The notes: generated by a model not told the origin, from the letters alone. Counted from the first letter of the stretch, positions 29,367 through 37,535 are shown. The stretch: DNA of 64,000 nucleotides from an uncultured Parasphingopyxis sp. (GCF_937129435.1 NZ_CAKZNF010000003.1:1-64000), one strand, 5' to 3'. Numbers and translations are program-made.

Positions 29367-30494
29367 GTGAAAATCGCCGTCCTGAAAGAGAGCGATCCGC
29401 TCGAAACGCGCGTGGCCGCGACCCCCGAAACGGTGAAGAAATTCACCGGTCTCGGCGCGCATATGGCTGTCGAAGCCGGGGCCGGCGAGACGGCGGGCTT
29501 TGCCGATGCGGATTATGTCGATGCCGGCGCCGTTGTCGGCCCGCGCGCCGAAATCCTGGGCGATGCCGATACGATCTTCTGCGTTCGCGGGCCGGAACCG
29601 GCGGAGATCGCGGGCGCGAAACAGGGCGTGCGGCTGATCGGTGCGCTCGATCCGTTCGGTCAGAAGGAACGCGTCGAGGCCTATGCCAAGGCCGGGATCG
29701 AAGCGCTGGCGATGGAATGGATGCCGCGCATCACGCGCGCCCAGTCGATGGACATCCTGTCCTCGCAATCGAACCTTGCCGGCTACAAGGCGGTGCTCGA
29801 AGCGGCGAGCGAATATGGCCGCGCCTTTCCGATGATGATGACGGCGGCGGGCACGGTCTCCGCCGCGAAATGCTTCGTCATGGGCGTGGGCGTTGCAGGG
29901 CTCCAGGCGATCGCGACGGCGCGGCGGCTCGGCGCGCAGGTCTCGGCCACCGATGTGCGGTCGGCGACCAGAGAACAGATCCAGTCGCTGGGCGCAAAGC
30001 CGATCTTCGTCGAGAGCGTCGAGGGGATCGAGGGCGAGGGATCGGGCGGCTATGCCACCGAAATGTCCGAGGAATATCAGAAGGCGCAGGCCGAACTCGT
30101 TTCGGGCCATATCGCCAAGCAGGACATCGTCATCACCACCGCGCTGATCCCGGGCCGCCCGGCGCCGCGGCTGATCTCGGACGTGCAGCTGGCGACGATG
30201 AAGCCGGGCAGCGTGATCGTCGACCTGGCGGTTGAACAGGGCGGCAATGTCGAAGGCGCGGTCGCGGGCGAAGTCGTCGTGAAACACGGCGTGAAGATCG
30301 TCGGCCGCCGCAACATGCCCGGCCGCCTCCCCGCCGACGCCTCGGCCCTCTATTCGCGCAACCTCCTCAACTTCCTCTCCGCTTTCTGGGACGAGGAGAA
30401 GAAGGAACCCGTGCTGCCCGAGGACGACGAGATCGTCATGGGCGTGACGCTGACGCGCGGCGGGGCCGTGGTGAACGAGAGGTTGAAGGGGTGA
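29367..30494 (+). CDS. pntA: NAD(P) transhydrogenase subunit alpha, NAD-binding part (PntA1)
   Basis: 375 residues, GTG start 11 bp after the oxidase subunit IV stop. Soluble NAD(H)-binding domain I: MKIAVLKESDPLETRVAATP, GALDPFGQ, MEWMPRITRAQSMDILSSQ (Arg and Gln of the hydride-transfer site), VMGVGVAGLQAIATARRLGA (Rossmann), IVDLAVEQGGN, and ALYSRNLLNFL. Ends where the membrane part begins in E. coli PntA, so this is the split three-subunit form. Normally followed at once by pntA2; here a DUF559 gene intervenes, overlapping the stop by 4 bp. Confidence 0.93.
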   Translation: MKIAVLKESDPLETRVAATPETVKKFTGLGAHMAVEAGAGETAGFADADYVDAGAVVGPRAEILGDADTIFCVRGPEPAEIAGAKQGVRLIGALDPFGQKERVEAYAKAGIEALAMEWMPRITRAQSMDILSSQSNLAGYKAVLEAASEYGRAFPMMMTAAGTVSAAKCFVMGVGVAGLQAIATARRLGAQVSATDVRSATREQIQSLGAKPIFVESVEGIEGEGSGGYATEMSEEYQKAQAELVSGHIAKQDIVITTALIPGRPAPRLISDVQLATMKPGSVIVDLAVEQGGNVEGAVAGEVVVKHGVKIVGRRNMPGRLPADASALYSRNLLNFLSAFWDEEKKEPVLPEDDEIVMGVTLTRGGAVVNERLKG

Positions 30495-30964
30495 GCGAGC
30501 CGAACCCAGTTCCTCCCCGGAACGGGGAGGGGGACCGCGCGCAGCGCGGTGGAGGGGGCTCGCCGCCCATACGGCGGCCTGAGGTTTATGCTGCCCGCAA
30601 ACTCCGCAGATCGATGACGCTGCCCGAGGGGTTGTTGTGGCGGGAACTCCGGAAACGCCCGGGCGGCTTCAAGTTTCGGCGGCAGCATCCGCTAGGATCG
30701 TATATCGCCGATTTCGCTTGCCTCTCGGCACATCTGATCGTTGAAATCGACGGCATGGCTCATGAAGGTATTCCGGCCAGCGAAGCCGATACGCGCCGCG
30801 ACCAATTTCTTCGCCAACAGGGTTTCACCGTACTCCGTCTTCCCGCGAACACCGTGCTGCAAGATATCGAAGCGGCTATTCGCGCCATCGTCGCGCAAGC
30901 CGAAAACCCCCTCCACCAGCCTGCGGCTGGTCCCCCTCCCCGTTCCGGGGAGGAACTGGAGTAG
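30491..30964 (+). CDS. DUF559 (Vsr-like endonuclease fold) protein embedded in family B repeat arms
   Basis: 157 residues. The conserved DUF559 domain spans about 34-133: RKLRRSMTLPEGLLWREL, GFKFRRQHPLGSYIADF, LIVEIDG, and GFTVLRLPANTV. Asp74, Glu85 and Asp87 are the likely metal ligands of the Vsr/PD-(D/E)XK-type core. Residues 5-24 ([17 protein letters not shown]) and 139-156 (PAAGPPPRSGEE) are simply translated repeat arms. It starts in the pntA stop and ends 4 bp before pntA2, so it is transcribed with the pnt operon. Unlike true Vsr it has no methyltransferase partner. Role unknown; a nuclease linked to repeat spread is proposed below. Confidence 0.82.
   Translation: MSEPNPVPPRNGEGDRAQRGGGGSPPIRRPEVYAARKLRRSMTLPEGLLWRELRKRPGGFKFRRQHPLGSYIADFACLSAHLIVEIDGMAHEGIPASEADTRRDQFLRQQGFTVLRLPANTVLQDIEAAIRAIVAQAENPLHQPAAGPPPRSGEELE
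30511..30954. mobile_element. Putative repeat-bounded cassette carrying DUF559
   Basis: Left arm 30511-30559 (TCCTCCCCGGAACGGGGAGG then hairpin ACCGCGC-gca-GCGCGGT) and right arm 30907-30954, which inverted reads the same TCCTCCCCGGAACGGGGAGG then ACCAGCC-gca-GGCTGGT. The arms are those of the ordinary family B repeats, but here they are about 350 bp apart with the DUF559 domain between them. Elsewhere the same arms are separated by only about 30 bp. Mobility is inferred, not shown; no target duplication was identified. Confidence 0.5.
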
Positions 30965-30968
30965 ATCT

Positions 30969-31283
30969 ATGGACTTCATTTCCATCCTATCCGTCTTCGT
31001 GATGGCCTGTTTCGTCGGCTATTATGTCGTCTGGTCGGTGACGCCGGCGCTGCATACGCCGTTGATGAGCGTCACCAACGCGATTTCTTCGGTGATCATC
31101 GTCGGTGCGCTGATCGCGGCGGCGGCGGGGGACGCGGTGGGCGGCGAGGCGGCGAAATGGCTCGGCCTGGCCGGTGTCGTGCTCGCTTCGATCAATATTT
31201 TCGGCGGCTTTGCCGTCACCGAGCGCATGCTCGCCATGTACAAGAAGAAGGAGCGCCCCTCGCGGGAGCGCGGAGAAGCGTGA
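30969..31283 (+). CDS. pntA2: NAD(P) transhydrogenase subunit alpha, membrane part (PntA2)
   Basis: 104 residues with three membrane helices: ILSVFVMACFVGYYVVWSV, SVIIVGALIAAAAG and LAGVVLASINIFGGFAVTERML, the last being the conserved proton-channel-lining segment ending in TERMLAMYKKK. The ribosome site GGGGAGGA is the tail of the repeat arm that follows DUF559, 15 bp upstream (a GAG nearer the ATG may contribute). Its stop overlaps the pntB start (TGATG). Confidence 0.9.
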   Translation: MDFISILSVFVMACFVGYYVVWSVTPALHTPLMSVTNAISSVIIVGALIAAAAGDAVGGEAAKWLGLAGVVLASINIFGGFAVTERMLAMYKKKERPSRERGEA

Positions 31284-32845
31284 TGGGCCTCCTCTCCTCC
31301 GTCATCCCCGCGAAGGCGGGGATCCATCGCCCGACGGTTTCCCTTGGCCGCACGCTCTGGAGCTGGATTTCCGGCTTCGCGGGAATGACGATGTTCTTGA
31401 GTTCTCCGGCATATGCTGCCGGCGGCACCGCGGACATCCCCGCCTGGGTCGCGCTCGCCTATCTCGCCGCCGGTGTGCTCTTCATCCTCGCGCTGCGCGG
31501 TCTTTCGAGCCCGGAAACGAGCCGCGCGGGCAACCGGTTCGGCATGCTCGGCATGCTCATCGCCGTGGTCACGACGCTCGTCACGCACGAGATTGCGAGC
31601 CTGGTCGAGATCCTGATCGCCATCGGCATCGGCGGCCTGATCGGCTTCGTCGTCGCGCAGCGGATCGCGATGACGGCGATGCCGCAGCTCGTCGCCGCGT
31701 TCCACTCGCTCGTCGGCATGGCCGCCGTGCTCGTCGCCGCGGCCGCCTATATGAACCCCGGCGCCTTCGGGATCACCGATGCCGCGGGCGTGCTCCTTCC
31801 GGTCAGCCGGGTCGAAATGGGGCTCGGCGTTGCCATCGGCGCGATCACTTTCAGCGGCTCGGTCATCGCGTTCCTTAAGCTCAACGGCAACATGTCCGGC
31901 GCGCCGATCCTGCTGCCGGGACGCCATGTCATCAACCTGGGCACGCTCGCGGTCATCCTCGGGCTGATCGTCTATTTCTATTTCGTCGGATCGCCGCGCA
32001 TCGACACACCCTGGCTGTTCTGGACGGTGACCGGGCTCGCTTTCCTCGTCGGCTTCCTGCTGATCATCCCGATCGGCGGCGCGGACATGCCGGTCGTCGT
32101 CTCGATGCTCAACAGCTATTCGGGCTGGGCGGCGGCGGCGCTCGGCTTCACGCTCGGCAACACGGCGATGATCATCACCGGTGCGCTCGTCGGCTCGTCG
32201 GGCGCGATCCTGAGCTACATCATGTGCCGGGCGATGAACCGGAAGTTCCTCGCGGTGATCGCCGGCGGCTTCGGCGCGGAAAGCGGCGGCGGCGGCGCGG
32301 CGGCGGCCACCGATCGCCCGTGGAAGCGCGGCAGCGCCGAGGACGCGGCCTTCCTGATGAAACAGGCGGAAAACGTCATCATCGTCCCCGGCTACGGCAT
32401 GGCCGTCGCCCAGGCGCAGCACGTCCTCCGCGAGATGACCGACATGCTGAAGGAAGAGGGCGTCAATGTGAAGTTCGCGATCCACCCGGTCGCGGGCCGG
32501 ATGCCGGGGCATATGAACGTGCTGCTCGCCGAGGCGAACGTGCCCTATGACGAAGTGTTCGAGCTGGAGGACATCAACTCCGAATTCGGCCAGGCCGACA
32601 TCGCCTTCGTCATCGGCGCCAACGACGTCACCAACCCGGCGGCGAAGACCGACAAGTCCTCGCCGATCTACGGCATGCCGATCCTCGACGTGGAAAAGGC
32701 GAAGACGGTGCTGTTCGTGAAGCGTTCGATGGGCGGCGTCGGCTATGCCGGTGTCGACAACGACGTCTTCTACATGGACAACACGATGATGCTGCTGGGC
32801 GATGCCAAGAAGATGTCGGAAGAGATCATCAAGAATCTGGATTGA
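31283..32845 (+). CDS. pntB: NAD(P) transhydrogenase subunit beta (PntB) with a repeat-derived N-terminus
   Basis: 520 residues from the ATG in the pntA2 stop; E. coli PntB has 462. The excess is at the N-terminus: residues about 6-36 (SVIPAKAGIH ... FAGMT) are translated from a palindromic repeat. The conserved part starts near PAWVALAYLAAGVLFILALRGLS. Membrane helices follow, then the NADP-binding domain: ENVIIVPGYGMAVAQAQH, IHPVAGRMPGHMNVLLAEA, FVIGANDVTNPAA and GGVGYAGVDN. Couples hydride transfer from NADH to NADP+ with proton entry. A downstream start within GMTMFLSSPAYA could bypass the insert. Confidence 0.92.
   Translation: MGLLSSVIPAKAGIHRPTVSLGRTLWSWISGFAGMTMFLSSPAYAAGGTADIPAWVALAYLAAGVLFILALRGLSSPETSRAGNRFGMLGMLIAVVTTLVTHEIASLVEILIAIGIGGLIGFVVAQRIAMTAMPQLVAAFHSLVGMAAVLVAAAAYMNPGAFGITDAAGVLLPVSRVEMGLGVAIGAITFSGSVIAFLKLNGNMSGAPILLPGRHVINLGTLAVILGLIVYFYFVGSPRIDTPWLFWTVTGLAFLVGFLLIIPIGGADMPVVVSMLNSYSGWAAAALGFTLGNTAMIITGALVGSSGAILSYIMCRAMNRKFLAVIAGGFGAESGGGGAAAATDRPWKRGSAEDAAFLMKQAENVIIVPGYGMAVAQAQHVLREMTDMLKEEGVNVKFAIHPVAGRMPGHMNVLLAEANVPYDEVFELEDINSEFGQADIAFVIGANDVTNPAAKTDKSSPIYGMPILDVEKAKTVLFVKRSMGGVGYAGVDNDVFYMDNTMMLLGDAKKMSEEIIKNLD
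31301..31390. repeat. Family E palindromic repeat inside pntB (GTCATCCCCGCGAAGGCGGG)
   Basis: 90 bp at codons 7-36 of pntB. Left arm GTCATCCCCGCGAAGGCGGG, right arm inverted, ending GGCTTCGCGGGAATGAC. Translates to VIPAKAGIH and GFAGMT, a peptide pair seen widely where this element interrupts proteobacterial genes. Length is a multiple of three. Confidence 0.9.
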
Positions 32846-32867
32846 TCGCGCTGGGCATGTTTCCAAT

Positions 32868-32961
32868 CGTCATTGCGAGCGAAGCGAAGCAATCCAGAGC
32901 AAAGCAGGGCAGCGCTTGCCGCTCTGGATTGCCGCGTCGCCTTCGGCTCCTCGCAATGACG
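32868..32961. repeat. Family A palindromic repeat (reverse orientation)
   Basis: 94 bp, 22 bp after the pntB stop. Left arm GAGCGAAGCGAAGCAATCC, right arm GGATTGCCGCGTCGCCTTCG, the reverse of the copy at 5377. Confidence 0.9.
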
Positions 32962-33064
32962 GTGTTTGTGGAAGTGCTAGTTTCGATCTAGAGGATGCGT
33001 GCGATCTCGCGGGGAACCCGATGGCGTCGCGCCGCGTTCTTGGCGAAACACACCAGGGATGGAT

Positions 33065-33763
33065 ATGCGAAAACTGGGTCTCATCGGCGGGATGAGCTGG
33101 GCCTCGACGGCCATTTACTATGAGAAGATCAACCGGATCGTCGGGCAGCGGCTCGGCGGCCGCCACAGCGCGCCGATCGTCATCGACAGCCTCGATTTCG
33201 AACCGATGGCTGTGGCAATGGGCGAGGGCGACTGGGATTTTCTCACCGAAACGCTCCGTGCCTCGGCGAACCGGCTGGTCGATGCGGGCGCGGAAAGCCT
33301 CGTCATCTGTTCCAACACCATGCACAAGCTGCACGCGCGGCTGTCCGAGGAGATCGCCGTCCCGATCCTCCATATCGGCGATGTGACCGCCGATGCGATG
33401 CAGGAGGCCGGTGTGCACAAGGCCGCGCTGCTCGGCACGCGCTTCACGATGAGCGAACCGTTCATGCGCGACCGGCTGCGCAGCCACGGCATCGAACTCA
33501 TCCTGCCCGATCCGGAGCGGATGGCGGAGATCGACCGGATCATCTTCGAAGAGCTGGTAAAGGGCGAAGCGCGCGTCGAATCGAAGCGGACGATGAAGAC
33601 CTTCCTCACCAATATGGAGAAGACGGGGATCGAGGCCGCCGTGCTCGGCTGCACCGAACTGGTGATGATCGTCAATCCGAACAGCAATGTCGTGCCGATC
33701 TTCGACACGACGACGATTCATGCCGAAGCGGCGGCGGAATGGGTGCTCGCCGACGCGGCGTGA
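33065..33763 (+). CDS. Aspartate/glutamate racemase family protein
   Basis: 232 residues from ATG 33065, which has AGGGA five bases upstream (ATG 33059 overlaps that site). Racemase fold with the two catalytic Cys: Cys84-region VICSNTMHKL and a second in AVLGCTELVMI. N-terminal KLGLIGGMSWAST and DFEPM are typical of the RacX/YgeA type. Predicted cofactor-independent racemase of acidic or other amino acids, supplying D-amino acids for the cell wall or signalling. Exact substrate unknown. Alone, following a repeat. Confidence 0.85.
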   Translation: MRKLGLIGGMSWASTAIYYEKINRIVGQRLGGRHSAPIVIDSLDFEPMAVAMGEGDWDFLTETLRASANRLVDAGAESLVICSNTMHKLHARLSEEIAVPILHIGDVTADAMQEAGVHKAALLGTRFTMSEPFMRDRLRSHGIELILPDPERMAEIDRIIFEELVKGEARVESKRTMKTFLTNMEKTGIEAAVLGCTELVMIVNPNSNVVPIFDTTTIHAEAAAEWVLADAA

Positions 33764-33797
33764 ATTTCTCTCCGTTTCGGAGATAAATGACCTGCCA

Positions 33798-33869
33798 TCC
33801 GGAATTTCGTCCGCCGTTCCGGACCCTTCGTGCCTTCTCGGTCCGCTTTGGAGCGAATATGCTCCGGAA
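33798..33869 (+). promoter_or_regulatory. Candidate operator: three TCCGGAA elements and a GGAGC palindrome
   Basis: TCCGGAA at 33798-33804 and TTCCGGA at 33817-33823 form an inverted pair spaced 12 bp; a third TCCGGAA is at 33863-33869, partly overlapping the palindrome GGAGC-gaatat-GCTCC (33850-33865). All lie within 90 bp of the regulator start at 33888, which suggests autoregulation. No regulator is known to match. Confidence 0.4.
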
Positions 33870-33887
33870 CGAACGGAGGGGGCGGCA

Positions 33888-34805
33888 ATGACAGCAAGCA
33901 ATGAGACGGCCTTTGAGGACGGGCCGGCGATCCTCGCGATTGCGGATGGCGCGGCGGGCCTGGCGCGGATCGGACGCGCGGCGCGTGCCGTGAACGGGCG
34001 GGTGGTGGCCGAGGTCGAACCTGCCGGCGCCGTCGAACGGCTCAAACGGCAGGCGGCGCTCGATATCGCGATGCTCGATTGCGAGGATGGCGATGCCGGC
34101 ACGCTCGATCCGCTCTTTTCGGCGCTCGACGAAGCGGCGGCGAGCGGGCTTTGCCGGGCCGTGGTCGCCGTCCCGCTCGACCTGCTCGACCTCGCCGATG
34201 CAAGGCTGGCGCACCGCGATATCCAGTTGCTCTGTCAGCCCGGCCCGCTCGATCTCGCCGCCGCCACGGGCGTCGCGTCGGTGCGGCCGCCGCTGACGCT
34301 GCATGACAATAGCCGTCGCGAGGCCGAGGAGCTTGCCAGGCTCGGCGAGGAAGTCGCGCGGATTGCCGAATCGCTCGCCCGGCTGGCGAGTGGCGAGGAG
34401 GGAGGGTCCGCCGGTTCGATGCGTGAGGCGCCCTTCCAGTATCGCGCGGCCCCGGTCGAGACGGCCGACATCGGCGCCGAGGATGTCCGCCGTCTGATCC
34501 GCCACCGCCGGATGCGCGACCGCTTCTTCGACGGCGCGCTGTTCGCCGATCCGGCCTGGGACATATTGCTCGATCTGATGGCGGCGCGGATCGAAGGCCG
34601 TCCGGTTTCGGTCTCCAGCCTGTGCATCGCCGCCGCCGTTCCCGCGACCACGGCGCTGCGCTGGATCCGCACGATGACCGATCGCGGCCTGCTCGTCCGC
34701 GATGCCGACCCGCGCGACGGCCGGCGCGTCTTCATCCGGCTGGGCGACGAGGCGTCCAGGGCGGTCTCCGCCTGGTTCGCCGCGACGCGCGCGGACCCGG
34801 ACTAG
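33888..34805 (+). CDS. Winged-helix (MarR-like) transcriptional regulator with N-terminal extension
   Basis: 305 residues from ATG 33888 (GGAGGGGG upstream). The C-terminal third is a winged helix: DPAWDILLDLMAARIEG, SVSSLCIAAAVPATTALRWIRTMTDRGLLVRDADP, then RRVFIRL (wing) and a last helix. Residues 1-150 form an alpha/beta region resembling a degenerate receiver (MLDCEDGD, VVAVPLDLLDLADA), without a clear phospho-acceptor set. A short helical linker (RREAEELARLGEEVARIAESLARL) joins them. Possibly a repurposed response regulator. Target unknown; inverted TCCGGAA boxes lie in its promoter. Confidence 0.7.
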   Translation: MTASNETAFEDGPAILAIADGAAGLARIGRAARAVNGRVVAEVEPAGAVERLKRQAALDIAMLDCEDGDAGTLDPLFSALDEAAASGLCRAVVAVPLDLLDLADARLAHRDIQLLCQPGPLDLAAATGVASVRPPLTLHDNSRREAEELARLGEEVARIAESLARLASGEEGGSAGSMREAPFQYRAAPVETADIGAEDVRRLIRHRRMRDRFFDGALFADPAWDILLDLMAARIEGRPVSVSSLCIAAAVPATTALRWIRTMTDRGLLVRDADPRDGRRVFIRLGDEASRAVSAWFAATRADPD

Positions 34806-34866
34806 CGCCCGCCGCTTGCACAACGCTTCGCCTTTTGGCAAAGGCGCGGCGCATCGAAGCTGGTGC

Positions 34867-34942
34867 GGGCGCTTAGCTCAGTTGGTAGAGCATCTCGTTT
34901 ACACCGAGAGGGTCGGCAGTTCGAGCCTGTCAGCGCCCACCA
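34867..34942 (+). tRNA. tRNA-Val (anticodon TAC)
   Basis: 76 nt including encoded CCA. Acceptor stem GGGCGCT pairs with AGCGCCC; D arm GCTCAGTTGGTAGAGC; anticodon stem TCTCG/CGAGA with loop TTTACAC, anticodon TAC; T arm GGCAGTTCGAGCCTGTC. All arms complete. A palindromic repeat begins immediately after the CCA. Confidence 0.96.
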
Positions 34943-35006
34943 GCCTTCGCTCGCTACGCGAGCTTCGGCTGGCGAGCCAGCCGTAGCGAAGTTTGCAGCG
35001 AAGGCT
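34943..35006. repeat. Palindromic repeat abutting the tRNA-Val 3' end
   Basis: Ends GCCTTCGCT and AGCGAAGGC are inverted, with inner stems CTACGCGAGCTTCGGCTGG and CCAGCCGTAG. Further CGAAGGC/GCGTAGG-type motifs continue to about 35060. It may serve as a tRNA processing/termination hairpin or mark an element that uses the tRNA 3' end; no integrase is present. Confidence 0.7.
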
Positions 35007-35093
35007 GCGCGCGACTTGTGCACCGTAGCTTCAGCGTAGGCGCGAGCCTTGGCGAAGGCGGGATTTATCCACTTGGGCGCAGGCGCGCTCCAG

Positions 35094-35714
35094 CTAATTC
35101 CCGCAGGGCGGGTCCAGGGGCGGAAATGGTCTTTGCGACGCCAGTGGCCGGCCCCATGATTCACGCCTGCGAATTGCCTCGGCCCGGTTTTCGGCGTCGA
35201 CTTCGGCGCGCGCGGCGCAATCATAAGCCTCGAACCCCACGCGCGAGAACCGCGACGTCATCTCGTAGCTTGGGGCAAAGCGCACGCCTTCGATATCGAC
35301 AAAGGCGGGACCGTACTCGTTCCGGGTTACCCTCACCCTTTGGTTCGGAAGCGGGGGAGGGTCGGCGGTCTCGCTGCGCACGGCGTCCGGCCGGCAGTCC
35401 GCGATCCGGTCGGCAATGACGGCGACAATGTCGGGTACGCCGAGATAGCGCGATACCCCGAGCCGTTCATGATCATATTGTGCGCAGTCGAGCGTGGGTC
35501 GCTCGCGCCCCGGGAAGACGCCGCAAGTACCGAAGGCAAACATCGGTTCCGTGTCCGATGTCCAAATCGGCAGCGAAGCGAAGACCGGCGTATCGCCCCG
35601 CGCCGCCACGACCCGCTCGACATCGGCGCAGAAGTCCGAGCTCTCTTGCGCATGCGCGGTGCCGGAGGCGATCGTCGCCGCGGCCGCCATCGCGATTTTG
35701 AGTTTTTCTCTCAT
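35094..35714 (-). CDS. Secreted protein of unknown function
   Basis: 206 residues with a clear signal peptide (MREKLKIAMAAAATIASG, cleavage near AHAQ). Four or more Cys in the mature chain (DFCADVERV, FGTCGVFPG, LDCAQYD, IADCRPD, YDCAARA), suggesting disulfides. Contains a central VSRYLGVPDIVAVIADRIADC segment and a tail rich in Arg/Pro ending DPPCGN. No family recognised. It is convergent with the tRNA repeat region and divergent from the GSCFA gene; 204 bp of AT-richer DNA separates the two starts and shows no other gene. Confidence 0.65.
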   Translation of the reverse strand: MREKLKIAMAAAATIASGTAHAQESSDFCADVERVVAARGDTPVFASLPIWTSDTEPMFAFGTCGVFPGRERPTLDCAQYDHERLGVSRYLGVPDIVAVIADRIADCRPDAVRSETADPPPLPNQRVRVTRNEYGPAFVDIEGVRFAPSYEMTSRFSRVGFEAYDCAARAEVDAENRAEAIRRRESWGRPLASQRPFPPLDPPCGN

Positions 35715-35918
35715 CCAGGCACTCCATGCCGACCCGACTTAGGAGCTTGCACATCCGCTTTGCGTGATGCCCGTCACAACCGATCGCTTGCCGCCTTATG
35801 TCGCGCGCCGGGCGCAAAGCCAATCCATGGACGGGCTGGCCGCAAATCGAGCGGCGGCAACTCCAGTCCGGTTCGAAACCACTAAATAATTGTAATTGGC
35901 GCTGTTATTTTTTTCTGA

Positions 35919-37523
35919 GTGCCTTATTTGACCGGCATGCCACTGATTGACGTCGATTCAGAAACCGCATTGGCCTCCCTTAAGGGCAATGCCGCCGCCA
36001 TGTGGCCGCGGCGCGGCGAGCCCAATCGATTGAGCCCGATCGCCCGGCCGCGTCTCAACCCAAATTTCGTGCTTGAGCCGGGGGAGAAGATCTTCACCAT
36101 CGGTTCCTGCTTCGCGCGCAATGTCGAGAGGGAGCTTGCCGCCCAAGGGTTCGTGCTACCCGCGCTCGATGCCATTGCGGCCGATGAAGACTTCGCCGCC
36201 GTCGGTTCGGGCGTGCTCAACAATTACGGCACGCCGTCGATCTACAATGAAATCCACTGGGCGCTCGAACAGGATTATGAGGAGCGGGAAACCTTTTTCC
36301 CCCTCGCCGGCAAATGGGTCGACATGCATTTGCACACTCATCTCCGTCCCAAGCCGATCGAGGTCGTGCGGGCCCGGCGCGCCGCGATCGTCGAAGCCTA
36401 TCGGCAGATACCGGAATGCAGGGTGGTAGTCATCACGCTCGGCCTGGCGGAGGTCTGGCTGGACACGGAAACCGGCATTTATCTCAACACCCCGCCGCGA
36501 CGGGGCATGTTGCGCGAGGCCCCCGACCGCTTTCGCCTGCAGATCCTGTCTTTCGAGGAAGCCGCGGGATATTTGCGCAAGGCGATGGAATTGATCCGGC
36601 GGCACGGCCGCGAAGATGTCCGCGTCGTGCTGACGGTTTCTCCCGTCCCGCTCACTGCCACCTATCGCCCGATCGATGTGATGGAAGCCAATTGCTATTC
36701 GAAGGCGGTGTTGCGTGTGGTCGCCGAACATATTCGCAGCGAGTTCGATTTCGTCGACTATTATCCGAGTTTCGAAAGCGTCACCCTGTCGGAACGCAGC
36801 GTCGCCTGGCAGGAAGACGAAGTCCATGTGACGCCGGATGTCGTTGCCGTGAACATCGATCGCATGGTCGAAGCCTATAGCAGCCGCAAAGAGCTTTCCC
36901 TCGATACGATACGCGACCTGATCCAGTCCGAACGTCCGCAGAAGCTATTCAAGCTGCTCGCGAAATATCCCGAATATTTCGACCATGGCGATGTCGCGGC
37001 GGCCTATGTGAATGCCGCGATCAGGACGAACAATGTCGACGAGGCCGCGAAATGGCTTCACAAGGCTGACGATCCGAGCGGGCTGTTTACGGCCCATATT
37101 GCCCTGCTCAACGGCGATCCGCACAAGGCGTTGGCGTCGCTCAACGAGCCGCCCGGCGACAATCGGCTGACCGGGCAATATTACGGCGTCACGATGGGCG
37201 CCAATTTGCAGCTGGGGAAGTTCGCCGAAGCGGAAAAGGCGCTGCACGCCTGGACCAAGCGGTCGCCGAAATCGCACGAACCCTATCGCATGATGGGCGA
37301 GTATACGGCGAAAGTCGATCTGGAAGCGGGCCGGAAATGGTATGCCCGCGCCTATGATATCGCCGAAAACCTGCCCCGCATCACGATCGAATATGCCGAA
37401 GTCCTGCTCGCCCTGGGCGAAGTCGTGAAGGCCAAGGCTTTGACGGAGAACGTCAAGGGCGTGACGCCGAGCATGGAGCGGCGGCTCGAAAAGGTACGCT
37501 CGGCGATCGAACTGCCCGGCTGA
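35919..37523 (+). CDS. GSCFA-domain protein with C-terminal TPR-like repeats
   Basis: 534 residues (GTG 35919; ATG 35937 possible). The GSCFA signature is at about 66-76: FTIGSCFARNVERELA, followed by NNYGTPSI, VVITLGLAEVWLD, NTPPRRGM, VRVVLTVSPVPL, and VDYYPSFESVT ... VHVTPDVVAVNI. GSCFA proteins are distant SGNH/GDSL-like hydrolases of unknown substrate, often linked to surface polysaccharide. Residues about 345-530 are helical repeats (AAYVNAAIRTNN, AHIALLNGDPHKALASL, GKFAEAEKALHAW, GRKWYARAYDIAE) of TPR type. No signal peptide, so cytosolic. Confidence 0.85.
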   Translation: MPYLTGMPLIDVDSETALASLKGNAAAMWPRRGEPNRLSPIARPRLNPNFVLEPGEKIFTIGSCFARNVERELAAQGFVLPALDAIAADEDFAAVGSGVLNNYGTPSIYNEIHWALEQDYEERETFFPLAGKWVDMHLHTHLRPKPIEVVRARRAAIVEAYRQIPECRVVVITLGLAEVWLDTETGIYLNTPPRRGMLREAPDRFRLQILSFEEAAGYLRKAMELIRRHGREDVRVVLTVSPVPLTATYRPIDVMEANCYSKAVLRVVAEHIRSEFDFVDYYPSFESVTLSERSVAWQEDEVHVTPDVVAVNIDRMVEAYSSRKELSLDTIRDLIQSERPQKLFKLLAKYPEYFDHGDVAAAYVNAAIRTNNVDEAAKWLHKADDPSGLFTAHIALLNGDPHKALASLNEPPGDNRLTGQYYGVTMGANLQLGKFAEAEKALHAWTKRSPKSHEPYRMMGEYTAKVDLEAGRKWYARAYDIAENLPRITIEYAEVLLALGEVVKAKALTENVKGVTPSMERRLEKVRSAIELPG

Positions 37524-37535
37524 CCGGCAGGGCCG

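Noticed and set aside
31022..32866. A 614-codon open frame on the minus strand
   Set aside because: Antisense to pntA2/pntB, with composition typical of shadow frames; the plus-strand proteins are unmistakable.
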